From an uncultured Muribaculaceae bacterium (GTDB lineage: Bacteria > Bacteroidota > Bacteroidia > Bacteroidales > Muribaculaceae), in the NCBI GenBank assembly GCA_910589425.1, contig CAJUSZ010000001.1, forward strand, positions 1 to 64,000: a DNA stretch of 64,000 bases, in the 5' to 3' direction. Of this stretch, positions 25,663-35,000 are shown in pieces. Below the pieces are notes generated by a model that was not told the origin of the DNA, searched no databases, and was given only the letters and a program-made list of their open reading frames with translations. The position numbers and the translations under genes were made by a program. Each line of letters opens with the position of its first letter. Within the stretch, counting starts at the first letter, position 1.

Positions 25663-27345
25663 TTAAAATCTTATACCGGCAGAGAGTATTATCTGGCTGT
25701 TGTTGAGCGAGAGTTTTGCCTGTGGAGATAGATTCACGGGCTGGGAAGGATCGGGTGTGTAGGCATGAAACTCGCTGGAAAGATGCTTGTAGACGTATGC
25801 GAGATCCACATAAAACTTCTTTATGCGGTAGCCAAGTCCGCATGTAATGTAGTTCGTGTTGTTGTCAAACGTATACGACGGGTTTGTCCCGGATGTGTAG
25901 ATGCTCTCATTATTGTTTTTCGCCTTCTTTCTGACAGGAGATGACACGAAACTGTAGCCAGCCCTTACGCTAAATTGCGGTGTAACACGATATTCCGCAC
26001 CAATACGCAGCGTATGTGTAGTCTGATAGTATGAACCTATATCTTTATTGGTCAGTGCGTAAGGATCTCCATAATCAACGGCTCTCGTCGGAGAGTAATA
26101 CGGGTAGTAAGGATCGTCGTAATAGTAATAATCGTCATTGTCTGCTGCGGAGAATGACATTTTATTATAAGCTGTCCATTCGTAGTCAGCCGACAGGATA
26201 AACTTGCTTCCGATCACTCCGGCGATACTCGCCATAAGCTTCCAAGGGGTTTTGAAATCATAGCTGTAACTCCCCGGAACACCGCCGTTGGTGTAGGCTG
26301 CGTTGCCGCGGATGTGTTCGAGATTCTTGTCGTAGCTGTAGCGGGTTGAGGCGCTGTAAGTCTCATCTATGCTGTACCATGTCGGAGTATGGAATGCGAA
26401 ACCGATACGCAATTCCTGAATAGGTTTGATTATGACTCCAAGCTTATAGTTGAATCCATTGCCGGAGGCTGCATAATAGTTGTTCAGATTCCATTTTGCA
26501 GAGGATCTGGTAAGTCCGCGATTGTTGTCGTCGACGTATGCCCCGGTCAGGTCTTCGGCCCATAGTGCGGTCTGTGAGTAGTCAAGGTCGATGATTCCGA
26601 AATCCATTCCCCAATAGACCACATTAGCTATGTTGCCACCGATACTTATATTGTATTCGTCCACATGCCCTTTCTCCTCGACGGCAAATCCTGCGTTGCC
26701 AGCCGTACCGTTTCCCCACAGGCCAGTCCATCTTGGTGTATCTTCATGACCAAGTGGCGTTACGAGATAGCTGTCAAATCCCAAAATGGAAAGCCACGGA
26801 GCGGCAATGCCGCCGTCCTGAGGATTATAGGGGTTAAAACCGTTTACAGACTGGACGTCGCCTAAGGTTATCCCTTCGCTGTTGCTGACTCCGGCTATGT
26901 AATTGCTCATTGAATTGCCGATCGAACCGAACGCACCCTTATACCGTCTGTTAAAGGAGGCGGCTTTGTTGAAAGTAAAACCAAGATTCAGATTCGGCAC
27001 GGCAGACGAGTTGAGCTTCAGCGTGGCGACACCGCCTATATTGTTCAGCAGGAATTTAGTCTGATTGTCCGTCAATTTTGAACCGGCGGCATTAGAGGTG
27101 GACTGCTGGCAGTCAAGATTGAGTGTGAAGCCAAGTTCATGAGAGCGATAGACTCCGATGCCGGCGGGGTTCTGGGATAAAGTGGTCAGATCGCCGCCTA
27201 ACGCGCCGAATGCTCCTCCCATCGACATGAATCGTGCCGTACCTTTCATGTCGGGTTGGGCAAACCGGAAAGCATCTATCGCACTTTGGGCGAATGTCGC
27301 TGATGCAATCGCAGCGGCACATCCGGTGAGTAAAAGTCTTTTCAT
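25663..27345 (-). CDS. OmpP1/FadL-like outer membrane protein
   Basis: The 560-residue protein has a signal peptide (MKRLLLTGCAAAIASATFAQ). The N-terminal segment GTARFMSMGGAFGALGGDLTTLSQNPAGIGVYRSHELG is the hatch-like signature of the OmpP1/FadL/TodX family, which carries hydrophobic molecules across the outer membrane. The rest is aromatic-rich beta-strands ending SAGIRF. An unusual insert near residues 405-425 is almost all Tyr, Asp and Pro. A start at 27384 would make an ATGA overlap with the upstream gene but adds 13 residues before the signal peptide; the ATG at 27345 is preferred. It follows the aromatic-rich protein and is co-transcribed with it. Substrate unknown. Confidence 0.85.
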   Translation of the reverse strand: MKRLLLTGCAAAIASATFAQSAIDAFRFAQPDMKGTARFMSMGGAFGALGGDLTTLSQNPAGIGVYRSHELGFTLNLDCQQSTSNAAGSKLTDNQTKFLLNNIGGVATLKLNSSAVPNLNLGFTFNKAASFNRRYKGAFGSIGNSMSNYIAGVSNSEGITLGDVQSVNGFNPYNPQDGGIAAPWLSILGFDSYLVTPLGHEDTPRWTGLWGNGTAGNAGFAVEEKGHVDEYNISIGGNIANVVYWGMDFGIIDLDYSQTALWAEDLTGAYVDDNNRGLTRSSAKWNLNNYYAASGNGFNYKLGVIIKPIQELRIGFAFHTPTWYSIDETYSASTRYSYDKNLEHIRGNAAYTNGGVPGSYSYDFKTPWKLMASIAGVIGSKFILSADYEWTAYNKMSFSAADNDDYYYYDDPYYPYYSPTRAVDYGDPYALTNKDIGSYYQTTHTLRIGAEYRVTPQFSVRAGYSFVSSPVRKKAKNNNESIYTSGTNPSYTFDNNTNYITCGLGYRIKKFYVDLAYVYKHLSSEFHAYTPDPSQPVNLSPQAKLSLNNSQIILSAGIRF

Positions 27346-27380
27346 ATTATGATATGATTTATTATGGGATATATTCAGGG

Positions 27381-28487
27381 TCATCGATGCCTTCCTCTGG
27401 CTCCGCCGCCACCACCGCCAGCACCTCTCATTGATCCGGATGACCCGGCTCCGCCACGGTAAGTCCCTGAATTGTACGAGCGGTTGCTGTTGTATGTTCT
27501 GGAATTATTGTTTGTGTTATTGTTGTAATTCCTTCGGTTTGTGGTGCTTGAATTCATATTGGTTGAACCATTGCCGCTTACACGATGTCCGCTTGAATTG
27601 ATTGTATATCCTCTGTTATTCGACGGATTCCCACGGTATGTGCCTGTAGCATTGGTTGAACTGTTGCTTTCCCCGCGATTGTATATGCGGTGGTTGCCGG
27701 AAGTTGAAGTGGCCGATTGCGTATATCCTGGAGCTGTATATCTTCCGCCTGATACACGATGGTTTCCAGCGTAGTTGCCTCCGGGGCGTGCATTCTGGCT
27801 CCAACCCGATGTGGCACCGGATCTGCGGTTACCATTAGGTGTACGGTCGGCGTAATGGTATCCGTTTCCGCTCCAGACCGGCCCCCATGTCCAGCCAGCT
27901 CCCCATCCGGGATAGTAGCCTGGTCCCCAGCCCCATCCCCATGATGGTCCCCAGGCATAGAACGGATCGTAATATCCGAAACCGATATTCCAGCCTAAGC
28001 CTCCCCAATAATAGGGATATGCGCCCCATCCATACGAATATGGCCAGCCGTATGAATATGACCAGTATGGCCAGTTACAGGAATATGGCGCGAAACTTAC
28101 CAGACCGTTGTCATTGATCACAATGTCTACATTACCGTATGAATTATTCAGCACATCTGCAAGCAGATCCGCGTTATCAATCACGATTGTGGGATTGTAG
28201 TATTTCTGTATTTGCTGAGTATAAACGAAGTCCTCGCCACTGCCTGACTTTGCCCCGATCGTATCCGCCGGCATGGGCATGAAATTCCCAGCCATATTAT
28301 ATGTGTCCACATCGATGTTGCTGAAGTCCGCTATATAGTTGTCGGAGATCTTCTTTGTGGTTTTCTTTTTTGCAACGGTGTCTTTCTTGGGATTGTAATA
28401 TATATCGTCATCGTAATAATCCTGTCCCCAGATTGATCCGGCAAACCCAGCTAACAGTGCAGGAATTAATATCAGTCGCTTGTTCAT
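27381..28487 (-). CDS. Secreted low-complexity Tyr/Trp/Gly-rich protein
   Basis: This 368-residue protein has a signal peptide (MNKRLILIPALLAGFAGSIWGQ). A short ordered part follows (about 23-150), including NPTIVIDNADLLADVLNNS. Residues 155-235 are an aromatic tract made of Trp, Tyr, Gly and Pro (for example YWSYSYGWPYSYGWGAYPYY). The C-terminal third is Asn, Ser, Gly, Thr and Arg repeats ending in GGGGGGARGRHR. No catalytic domain is recognised. Such composition suggests a surface or envelope structural component, or a polymer-binding protein. The start at 28487 was chosen for the signal peptide; the frame opens further upstream. Its stop overlaps the next ATG at 27384. Confidence 0.75.
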   Translation of the reverse strand: MNKRLILIPALLAGFAGSIWGQDYYDDDIYYNPKKDTVAKKKTTKKISDNYIADFSNIDVDTYNMAGNFMPMPADTIGAKSGSGEDFVYTQQIQKYYNPTIVIDNADLLADVLNNSYGNVDIVINDNGLVSFAPYSCNWPYWSYSYGWPYSYGWGAYPYYWGGLGWNIGFGYYDPFYAWGPSWGWGWGPGYYPGWGAGWTWGPVWSGNGYHYADRTPNGNRRSGATSGWSQNARPGGNYAGNHRVSGGRYTAPGYTQSATSTSGNHRIYNRGESNSSTNATGTYRGNPSNNRGYTINSSGHRVSGNGSTNMNSSTTNRRNYNNNTNNNSRTYNSNRSYNSGTYRGGAGSSGSMRGAGGGGGGARGRHR

Positions 28488-28616
28488 ATTAAGTTTATTT
28501 ATATTAAACCTTTGCAAATCAGACACTATCCATTGACTGAGGTTTAATGCCGTAAAAGCGCAGGTTGATTTTCGTCTGCTAAGATAACAAAAGATTGCCA
28601 CAAGTGACGGAAATCA

Positions 28617-28632
28617 TAATATAATTATATTA
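28617..28632. other. Perfect 16-bp palindrome
   Basis: TAATATAATTATATTA is a perfect self-complementary sequence just past the SGNH gene stop (28635). It may be a weak terminator or protein site; its A/T-only composition makes chance plausible. Confidence 0.4.
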
Positions 28633-28634
28633 CT

Positions 28635-29567
28635 TTAACGTAAGTTTATTCCAGTTTGTTTGTCTGTTTGTGTCAGGATTGTGCGGATTTTATTTGTCAG
28701 TTTCTCAGCTCCGCTGCGGCTCAGATGATCCACATCCCAGAAATCATTACTGTTGAAGTCAGGGTCTTCCGACATATCGATGAGGTCAAGATCATATTTG
28801 TTTATCAGATAGCGCAGAATCTTGTCGGCTGATTTGAGCTGCATTGAATCCAGCGACTGTCTGTAGAAAGTGTGTGTCGGGACAGTGATAAGTACAGGTT
28901 TTATTCCATTCCTGATGCATAACTCTATGAGTTTCCTGAAATACAGTATATTGTGGGCTTCATGGCCTTCACTGACACAAGTGTGTCCTTTGGCTCTTTC
29001 TTTCCCGCCTTGGGGAGTTTTTTCCCTGATTGTCTCGTCGGTATAGTCAAGTCCGAATCCACGAGGGGAGCATCGCAGTTGCTTTTTCCCTGTCAGCGCT
29101 TTGCTTAGTTTGCCGGAGTATACCTTGAAATCGGTTAACTGTAGATTTCTTATAGATAAATCCGGATATTTATCAATATCGAGATAGAGTTTATAGTTTA
29201 TCTCAGACTTCCAGTCTGTACCTTCTTCAAAGGGAATTTCATGGAACGAGGAATATGAAACGTCTATAAGAGCCTGTTTCAAGCCTGGCATCAGGTGGAT
29301 ATACTTATCAAGGATCCTGTAGTCATATTCGTATGTTTGCGAAATATTTGCCAGGCTGATTGCATCCGGCAGACTGTCGGCTATCAGGCCGTAATAAGTA
29401 TGAGAGTTTCCAAGAATTACCAACTCAGCTTTATCGCCAATGCTATCTATGGCATGGAGTTTGTCGCTATATGGATTCGGGAGTTTCCTCACATAAATTT
29501 CCCCGGCAGCGAGCAAACAGACCACAATCAGAGAAAACAGGGATACGTAAAGAAGAAATCGTCTCAT
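28635..29567 (-). CDS. SGNH-hydrolase-like membrane-anchored protein
   Basis: The 310-residue protein has an N-terminal membrane helix (about 5-23), and the rest faces the periplasm. SGNH hallmarks are GNSHTYYG near residues 53-60, whose Ser would be the nucleophile, and DVDHLSRSGA near 275, which supplies the Asp-x-x-His. This architecture matches AlgX/AlgJ- or DltD-like partners of MBOAT acyltransferases. It lies 12 nt downstream of the MBOAT gene, so the likely job is transfer of an acyl (often acetyl) group to a glycan or wall polymer outside the inner membrane. The acceptor is unknown. Confidence 0.8.
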   Translation of the reverse strand: MRRFLLYVSLFSLIVVCLLAAGEIYVRKLPNPYSDKLHAIDSIGDKAELVILGNSHTYYGLIADSLPDAISLANISQTYEYDYRILDKYIHLMPGLKQALIDVSYSSFHEIPFEEGTDWKSEINYKLYLDIDKYPDLSIRNLQLTDFKVYSGKLSKALTGKKQLRCSPRGFGLDYTDETIREKTPQGGKERAKGHTCVSEGHEAHNILYFRKLIELCIRNGIKPVLITVPTHTFYRQSLDSMQLKSADKILRYLINKYDLDLIDMSEDPDFNSNDFWDVDHLSRSGAEKLTNKIRTILTQTDKQTGINLR

Positions 29568-29579
29568 TGTGCAAGGTTT

Positions 29580-31034
29580 TCAAAACTGGAAATACACGAA
29601 TTGCTGAGGGGTTCCAGAAAATATAAGTATTGCCATAAAAAGACATAGATACACAGCCCACCTTATTGTCCGGTTTCTCCATAGTCCTGCAAAGGGCCAG
29701 TCGAGTCCATGCTCGCGTTCTTTTGTGAACCATTCCGCAATAAAGAGTATGCTGATCCAGATAAATACCGTATGATTCAGTGGGATGGGGTGATAGGAAT
29801 AAACAGTAAACATCCGTTTTGCATATCCCCATGCGACTGTTATATTGGGCGCTCTGAAAAGAATCTGTCCTAATGCCACAAGTATAAGAACCCTGAATGT
29901 GAGAACAAATGACTTGAATTTCCGGGGGGACTCCGTCTTTTCTTTAGGCTTGGCCATGCCATTCCCTTTTTGCCAGTTGCGTTTTATAGCCTCATATACT
30001 ACGAGAGAACCATGATATCCTCCCCAAAGCAGAAAAACAGCGCTTGCACCGTGCCAAAGTCCGCTCAATAGAAAGACAGTCATAAGATTCATGTAGTTCC
30101 GTGTTTTTGAGCATCGGTTACCCCCAAGTGGGAAATACAGATAGTCTCTTAACCATAGGCTTAAGGAGATATGCCACCTGCGCCTGTATTCTCTCATGGA
30201 TTGTGAGAAAAATGGAGTTCTGAAATTCTGCATTAGCCGGATACCGAAAAGTCGGGCCGAGCCGGATGCGATGTCGCTGTAGCCGGAGAAATCTCCGTAG
30301 AGTTGCACAGAGAAGAGGATGACTCCAAGCCAAAGCTGAGGTGAACCGAGCGAACCGTAATGCTCAAATATATAGTTTACTCCTACGGCACAATTGTCGG
30401 CAACGACCATCTTCTTGAAAAGTCCCCATAAAATCATCTTCATCCCCTCAAGAGCGTCGGAATAGTTGAATGATCTCGGACTGAGAAATTGCGGAATAAG
30501 GTTAGTCGCCCGCTCGATAGGACCGGCTACAAGTTGCGGGAAAAAGCTGAGATATGCGAAGTAGGCAGGAATATCGCGTGTGGCTTTCATGTCCCCGCGA
30601 TATACATCTATGGCGTAGCTTAAAGCCTGAAATGTATAGAAAGAGATTCCTATGGGAAGGACAAGATTCAGAGTTACCCATCCAAGCTCGATTCCGGCTG
30701 CGGAAAAAAGACGGTTGAATGACTGCGTGAAAAAATCAAAATATTTGAACAGGAACAATACGGCCAAATTGATGGCTATATTGATGAAAAGAGCTATTTT
30801 TGCTTTGGAAACTGCTCTTTTCTGCTTGCATTTCTCTATAAGAATCCCGCTTGCAAAACTGACAGACGATGAAAATACAAGGAGTGATAGAAATTTCCAA
30901 TCCCACCATCCATAAAAGAAATAGCTCGCGGCTATGATAAAAAGGTTGCGGCTTCTGATCCCCTTGAAGATAAACCAGTAGAGGAGAAACACAATGGGAA
31001 GGAAAAAGAGAAATTCGATGCTGTTGAAAAGCAT
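29580..31034 (-). CDS. MBOAT-family membrane O-acyltransferase (AlgI-like)
   Basis: The 484-residue inner-membrane protein has about ten or more hydrophobic helices. It carries the family core RRRWHISLSLWLRDYLYFPLGG near residues 285-306 and the active-site His in FLLSGLWHGASAVFLLWGGYHG near 323-345. AlgI-type enzymes pass an acyl group from the cytoplasm to a periplasmic partner, here probably the SGNH protein encoded next. It begins 20 nt after cdsA, so cdsA, MBOAT and SGNH genes form an operon. The acceptor (exopolysaccharide, peptidoglycan or lipid) cannot be told from sequence. Confidence 0.9.
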   Translation of the reverse strand: MLFNSIEFLFFLPIVFLLYWFIFKGIRSRNLFIIAASYFFYGWWDWKFLSLLVFSSSVSFASGILIEKCKQKRAVSKAKIALFINIAINLAVLFLFKYFDFFTQSFNRLFSAAGIELGWVTLNLVLPIGISFYTFQALSYAIDVYRGDMKATRDIPAYFAYLSFFPQLVAGPIERATNLIPQFLSPRSFNYSDALEGMKMILWGLFKKMVVADNCAVGVNYIFEHYGSLGSPQLWLGVILFSVQLYGDFSGYSDIASGSARLFGIRLMQNFRTPFFSQSMREYRRRWHISLSLWLRDYLYFPLGGNRCSKTRNYMNLMTVFLLSGLWHGASAVFLLWGGYHGSLVVYEAIKRNWQKGNGMAKPKEKTESPRKFKSFVLTFRVLILVALGQILFRAPNITVAWGYAKRMFTVYSYHPIPLNHTVFIWISILFIAEWFTKEREHGLDWPFAGLWRNRTIRWAVYLCLFMAILIFSGTPQQFVYFQF

Positions 31035-31054
31035 GGAGGACAGGAGTCAGCTGT

Positions 31055-31867
31055 TCAGAGACATTTGATTATGAATATATAAAGGAACGCTGCCGGCATG
31101 ACAAGCAGCAGAGAGTCGATCCTGTCGAGGATTCCTCCATGACCTGGAATAAGATTCCCTGAATCCTTGATTCGCAGAGTGCGCTTGATCATAGACTCAA
31201 CAAGATCCCCCCATGTCGCGAAAACTGTTACTAAAGTTCCGAGTCCAAGCCATTCGGCGACATTACTGCCGAATCCGAAGAACTGCGGGAAATAAATTGC
31301 GATAACCGCAGCAGCCACTAAATTCAGAATAAACCCGCCGAAAAATCCTTCCCACGATTTCTTGGGAGAGATCCGTTCAAACAGGCGATGACGTCCGATT
31401 GAACACCCGACAAGGAATGCCCCGGTATCGTTTATCCATATAAACATGAATAAGGCGAGGAGCATGTGAGGCACTCCGAAGAATTGGGAGATGCCCACCA
31501 TCAGCGCCATCGGCACACCGACATATATCTGCGCCATGAATGAATATGCTATTCTTTGCAGAGGATCATCTTCTTTTAAATATAGTTCAGCGACCAACCG
31601 CCATATCAGGCATAGAATCCATCCCAATGCCGGTAGTCCGAAGAATGCAAGGGAGAGACACCAGATGCCTGCGACATCAGCCAGTACAGCCGGAATGCGT
31701 CTCACGGTGAGTCCACCGGTTATCTTTGTGAATTCTATCGAAGCAAGGGTTCCGAGAAGAATAGCAAGCACTGATATTCCTTCCGTGTGCATCATTATGC
31801 ACCCTATGATTATCGCTATATAGACAAGTCCGGATAATGCCCGGATGGCAATCTTTTTTAAATCCAT
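31055..31867 (-). CDS. cdsA: Phosphatidate cytidylyltransferase
   Basis: The enzyme makes CDP-diacylglycerol from phosphatidate and CTP, the precursor of membrane phospholipids. The 270-residue integral membrane protein has multiple helices. Its C-terminal signature is FISPKKSWEGFFGGF-like (RISPKKSWEGFFGG) and GDLVESMIKRTLRIKDSGNLIPGHGGILDRIDSL, the CDS family pattern. The frame opens at a TTG (31924), but that lies in the -7 box; the ATG at 31867 (MDLKKIAIRALSG) is the true start. It heads an operon with the MBOAT and SGNH genes, which is unusual company for cdsA. Confidence 0.95.
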   Translation of the reverse strand: MDLKKIAIRALSGLVYIAIIIGCIMMHTEGISVLAILLGTLASIEFTKITGGLTVRRIPAVLADVAGIWCLSLAFFGLPALGWILCLIWRLVAELYLKEDDPLQRIAYSFMAQIYVGVPMALMVGISQFFGVPHMLLALFMFIWINDTGAFLVGCSIGRHRLFERISPKKSWEGFFGGFILNLVAAAVIAIYFPQFFGFGSNVAEWLGLGTLVTVFATWGDLVESMIKRTLRIKDSGNLIPGHGGILDRIDSLLLVMPAAFLYIFIIKCL

Positions 31868-31921
31868 TAAATATGGTGTAGAAAAGGGGCGCCTTGTAGC
31901 AAACCCTGATTGATTATAATG

Positions 31922-31952
31922 CAAAATTAACGATTTAATCCGAATCTACAAT
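31922..31952 (-). promoter_or_regulatory. Promoter of the cdsA operon
   Basis: On the minus strand, ATTG (31952-31949, 3 of 4), a 19-nt spacer and TAATTTTG (31929-31922). Transcription should start near 31918, about 50 nt before the ATG at 31867. Confidence 0.7.
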
Positions 31953-31971
31953 CCATGCATTTAAAAAACAG

Positions 31972-32000
31972 AGTAGGAGAGTCAGTCTGACCCTCCTACT
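31972..32000 (-). terminator. Rho-independent terminator after the GLUG gene
   Basis: AGTAGGAG-A-GTCAG (31972-31985) pairs with CTGAC-C-CTCCTACT (31987-32000) with one A-C mismatch and a tight loop. On the minus strand it is followed by CTGTTTTTT. It lies 26 nt past the stop. Confidence 0.85.
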
Positions 32001-32025
32001 TGAATTGACATAGTATGCGGAAATA

Positions 32026-35000
32026 TTACTTTCCTGAATAGATAATTTTATCAAACCGGGAAGAACCGTCAGTGAATATATACTTCACTACATATAGTTC
32101 ACCATTCTCCGGCGTAGCGGTTACTTTTCCGTCCGCAGTGTGGTAAATGACCGATTTGATTTCACGTCCGTCTGCATAGATCGCTCCGACGCCACTGAGT
32201 CCGGTAATGTCGCATGAATCGGTAAGCCCGTTTGCGGTAGTGGCCGTAACGGTTGCTTCACCTGTAGCGAGTATTGTAACCATACCTTTGTCATCAACCG
32301 TACATATATCCTTATCGCTACTCGACCACTGGATTATTCTGTTAGTGCAGTTTTCAGGTTCAAGCGTGGCAATGAGGGTAAATGTCTCGCCGATATTGGC
32401 TGAGTGAGTATGTTCATTCAGGAATATGGCTGTCGGGAGAATGCTGCGTACTGTTACGATGCACGTTGCTGATAGTCCGTTGACAGTTGTGGCCGTGATT
32501 GCCGCTGTTCCGGGCGACTTGCATGTAACTGCGCCGTTATCTACAGAGCAGACATCATCGTCTGTGCTTGTCCATGAGACGACTGACTCATCTTCCGTAA
32601 CATTGTCAGGAGAAAGTGTGGCTTTAATCTTGACCACATCATCAATTGATGCTTCAACTTCAGTCTTGTCAAGAACGATTGCCGTCGGCATCACGGCGTC
32701 GCTCGCTTTTGTTACAGTGAGGTTGAAGATCGATTCGCGTGATCCGTCGGTAGTCGTTACCTTGAGCCAGTGTTCTCCAGTCTTGCGTGGGATGGCCATA
32801 TTTCCGGAAATTTCCATTCCGTCCGAACCGCTCCATTGCAGCTCAGGCAGGGAACTTAGCCGAACGATGCCGGTTACATTTGTGTCAGTATCGGATTCAT
32901 TGCTGAAGCCTATGCCGGCGGCCAGAATGTGGACTGCGCCTGCGTCTTTCAGCCCTTTTACCATCGGTAGGCCGGCAGTGCATTCGTAGAACTCATCGCC
33001 ATTTAAGGCTTCTGCGATACCGTTGCGGTCAGCCGCTTTTACAGAGGGCTGTCTGTCTATTATATTATCCTGGATATTGGGGTTTTGGCCTTTGAGATAG
33101 AACAGGTTCTCAAGTTCCGGATAACCGTTGACAGTATCTTTAAGCTGATAGTTTCCGATATTTGAGGCATAGGTTGTGCTGCCAGTGTTCTCAAGCCGGG
33201 AGCATGTATATGAATTGCGGAGTTCGGTTTTCGGACTCCCGATAAACAGCATGGATACCAACCCGGCTACGCGATCAGGCGCGGATACATCTCCGAAATT
33301 AATGGAGTTCAGTGTTTTTGATGCGTTGGCGCGACCTTGTATGCCGCCTGCCACAGGATGAAACGAAAGCCCCTTGTTTGCGGCCGAAGACGTAATTTTC
33401 ACTGCTCCGGTGTTGACGCAGCTTTCAATCAGTGCGTTTGTCCCGGCAAGTCCTGCCAGTCCGCCGGTGTCGTGTCCGTCGCCTTCAACCGAACCTGAGT
33501 TCCAGCATCTGACGATAGATCCATAAAGATCACCGACAAATCCGCCGACCTGATAGCAGGAGAAGTCTCCTGCGACTGCGGGATTAAGTCCGAAGGAACG
33601 TACATTGCCGGTGTTGTAGCAACTTTCTACAATGGCGGAGCTTCCGATATAAGCTGTGAATCCACCGGTGAAAGCCATCTGGTTGGTTACATTTCCGTTG
33701 TTGAAGCAGTCCGATATGCGGGTGCGTGCGAAATCTGCGTCCCGTGAATTTACATATCCGGCAAAACCTCCGGCGTAGCCGCTGTAGCCTGATGCTGTGG
33801 CACCTACTTTTTTGAAGGTTGATCCTTCATAGGTCGTATTTATATCACCCATATTTGAAGATGCCGTAATTACGGTTCCGGCAGGAACCATTCCAAACAC
33901 GCCGCCAACTGTTCCGAGAGCTGTGATATTTCCCTTGTTGATGCAGCTGTCTACTGTCAGAGTCATGGTCTCGGTACGGTTTGATGATGAGCCTCCGATT
34001 ATACCTCCGACCATCAACGAGTTCGGAAGATTTATCTCGACTTCATTCACACAGCGTCTGATGTCGGACGCAGCGGTAGGCATACCGCCGATGCCGCCGA
34101 AGGATGTAGTGGGCGATGTGGAGAATTTCGCAAGGCTGATGATTTTGCCGCGGTTGACGCAATCATATATTCTGCCTCCTGTTCTGCCGGCTATGCCACC
34201 GATAGATTTGGCGCTTGCCTCACCTGTGATTGTCCCTTCGTTTACACAACCGATTATATCGATGTTTTCAAGACAATAGCCTGCGATTCCGGCGGTGCCG
34301 TATGCGGTGCTGCCGGTTACATCACCATGGTTCACACAGTTTTCTATATGCGCACCGGGATGCGCTTTACCGGTGATTCCGCCGCCGCCTTCAGATCCGG
34401 TTACTGTTACTGAAGTGCGGTTTACGCAATTCTCCACGCGTCCGTAGAGTTCTCCGACAAGTCCGCCTACCATGCGCATCCCTTTGAAACGTCCTTCGGA
34501 TGTGAGGTTCCGGAGGATTCCTGCCTCGCCGAGTATGCCGATGATGCCTATCTTGTCGTTGCCGTTGTAGACTGCTGTGGTCTGGCCGGCATATTCATAT
34601 ACGAAGTTTTTGATTGTCTTCCCATCTCCGTCGAATATTCCCTGGAATTTGCGTTCGTTGGCTTTTCCCACGGGCGCTCCTGCGATCATGGTGATTGTCT
34701 GTCCGCCGAAATCAAGATCATTTGTAAGTCTGAACGACACACCCTTGTAGTCGTTGCCTGTAGTGTTTACGAACGACGCGAGCTTTACAAAGTCTTCGGT
34801 ATTATTGATCAGATATGGAGAATCTGAGGTGCCCTCTCCTGAGAGGAATACAGGTATGGCTTTAAGATCAAACGATTTGACTATATTATCTCCGATTTTT
34901 GCATTCAGCGTTGCCGACCCCATGTTCATATCAGTCGGTATTGTAACCTTGAGACGATTGTTGTCTATGGAGAAATATGATGAGGACGATGTTTGTCCGT

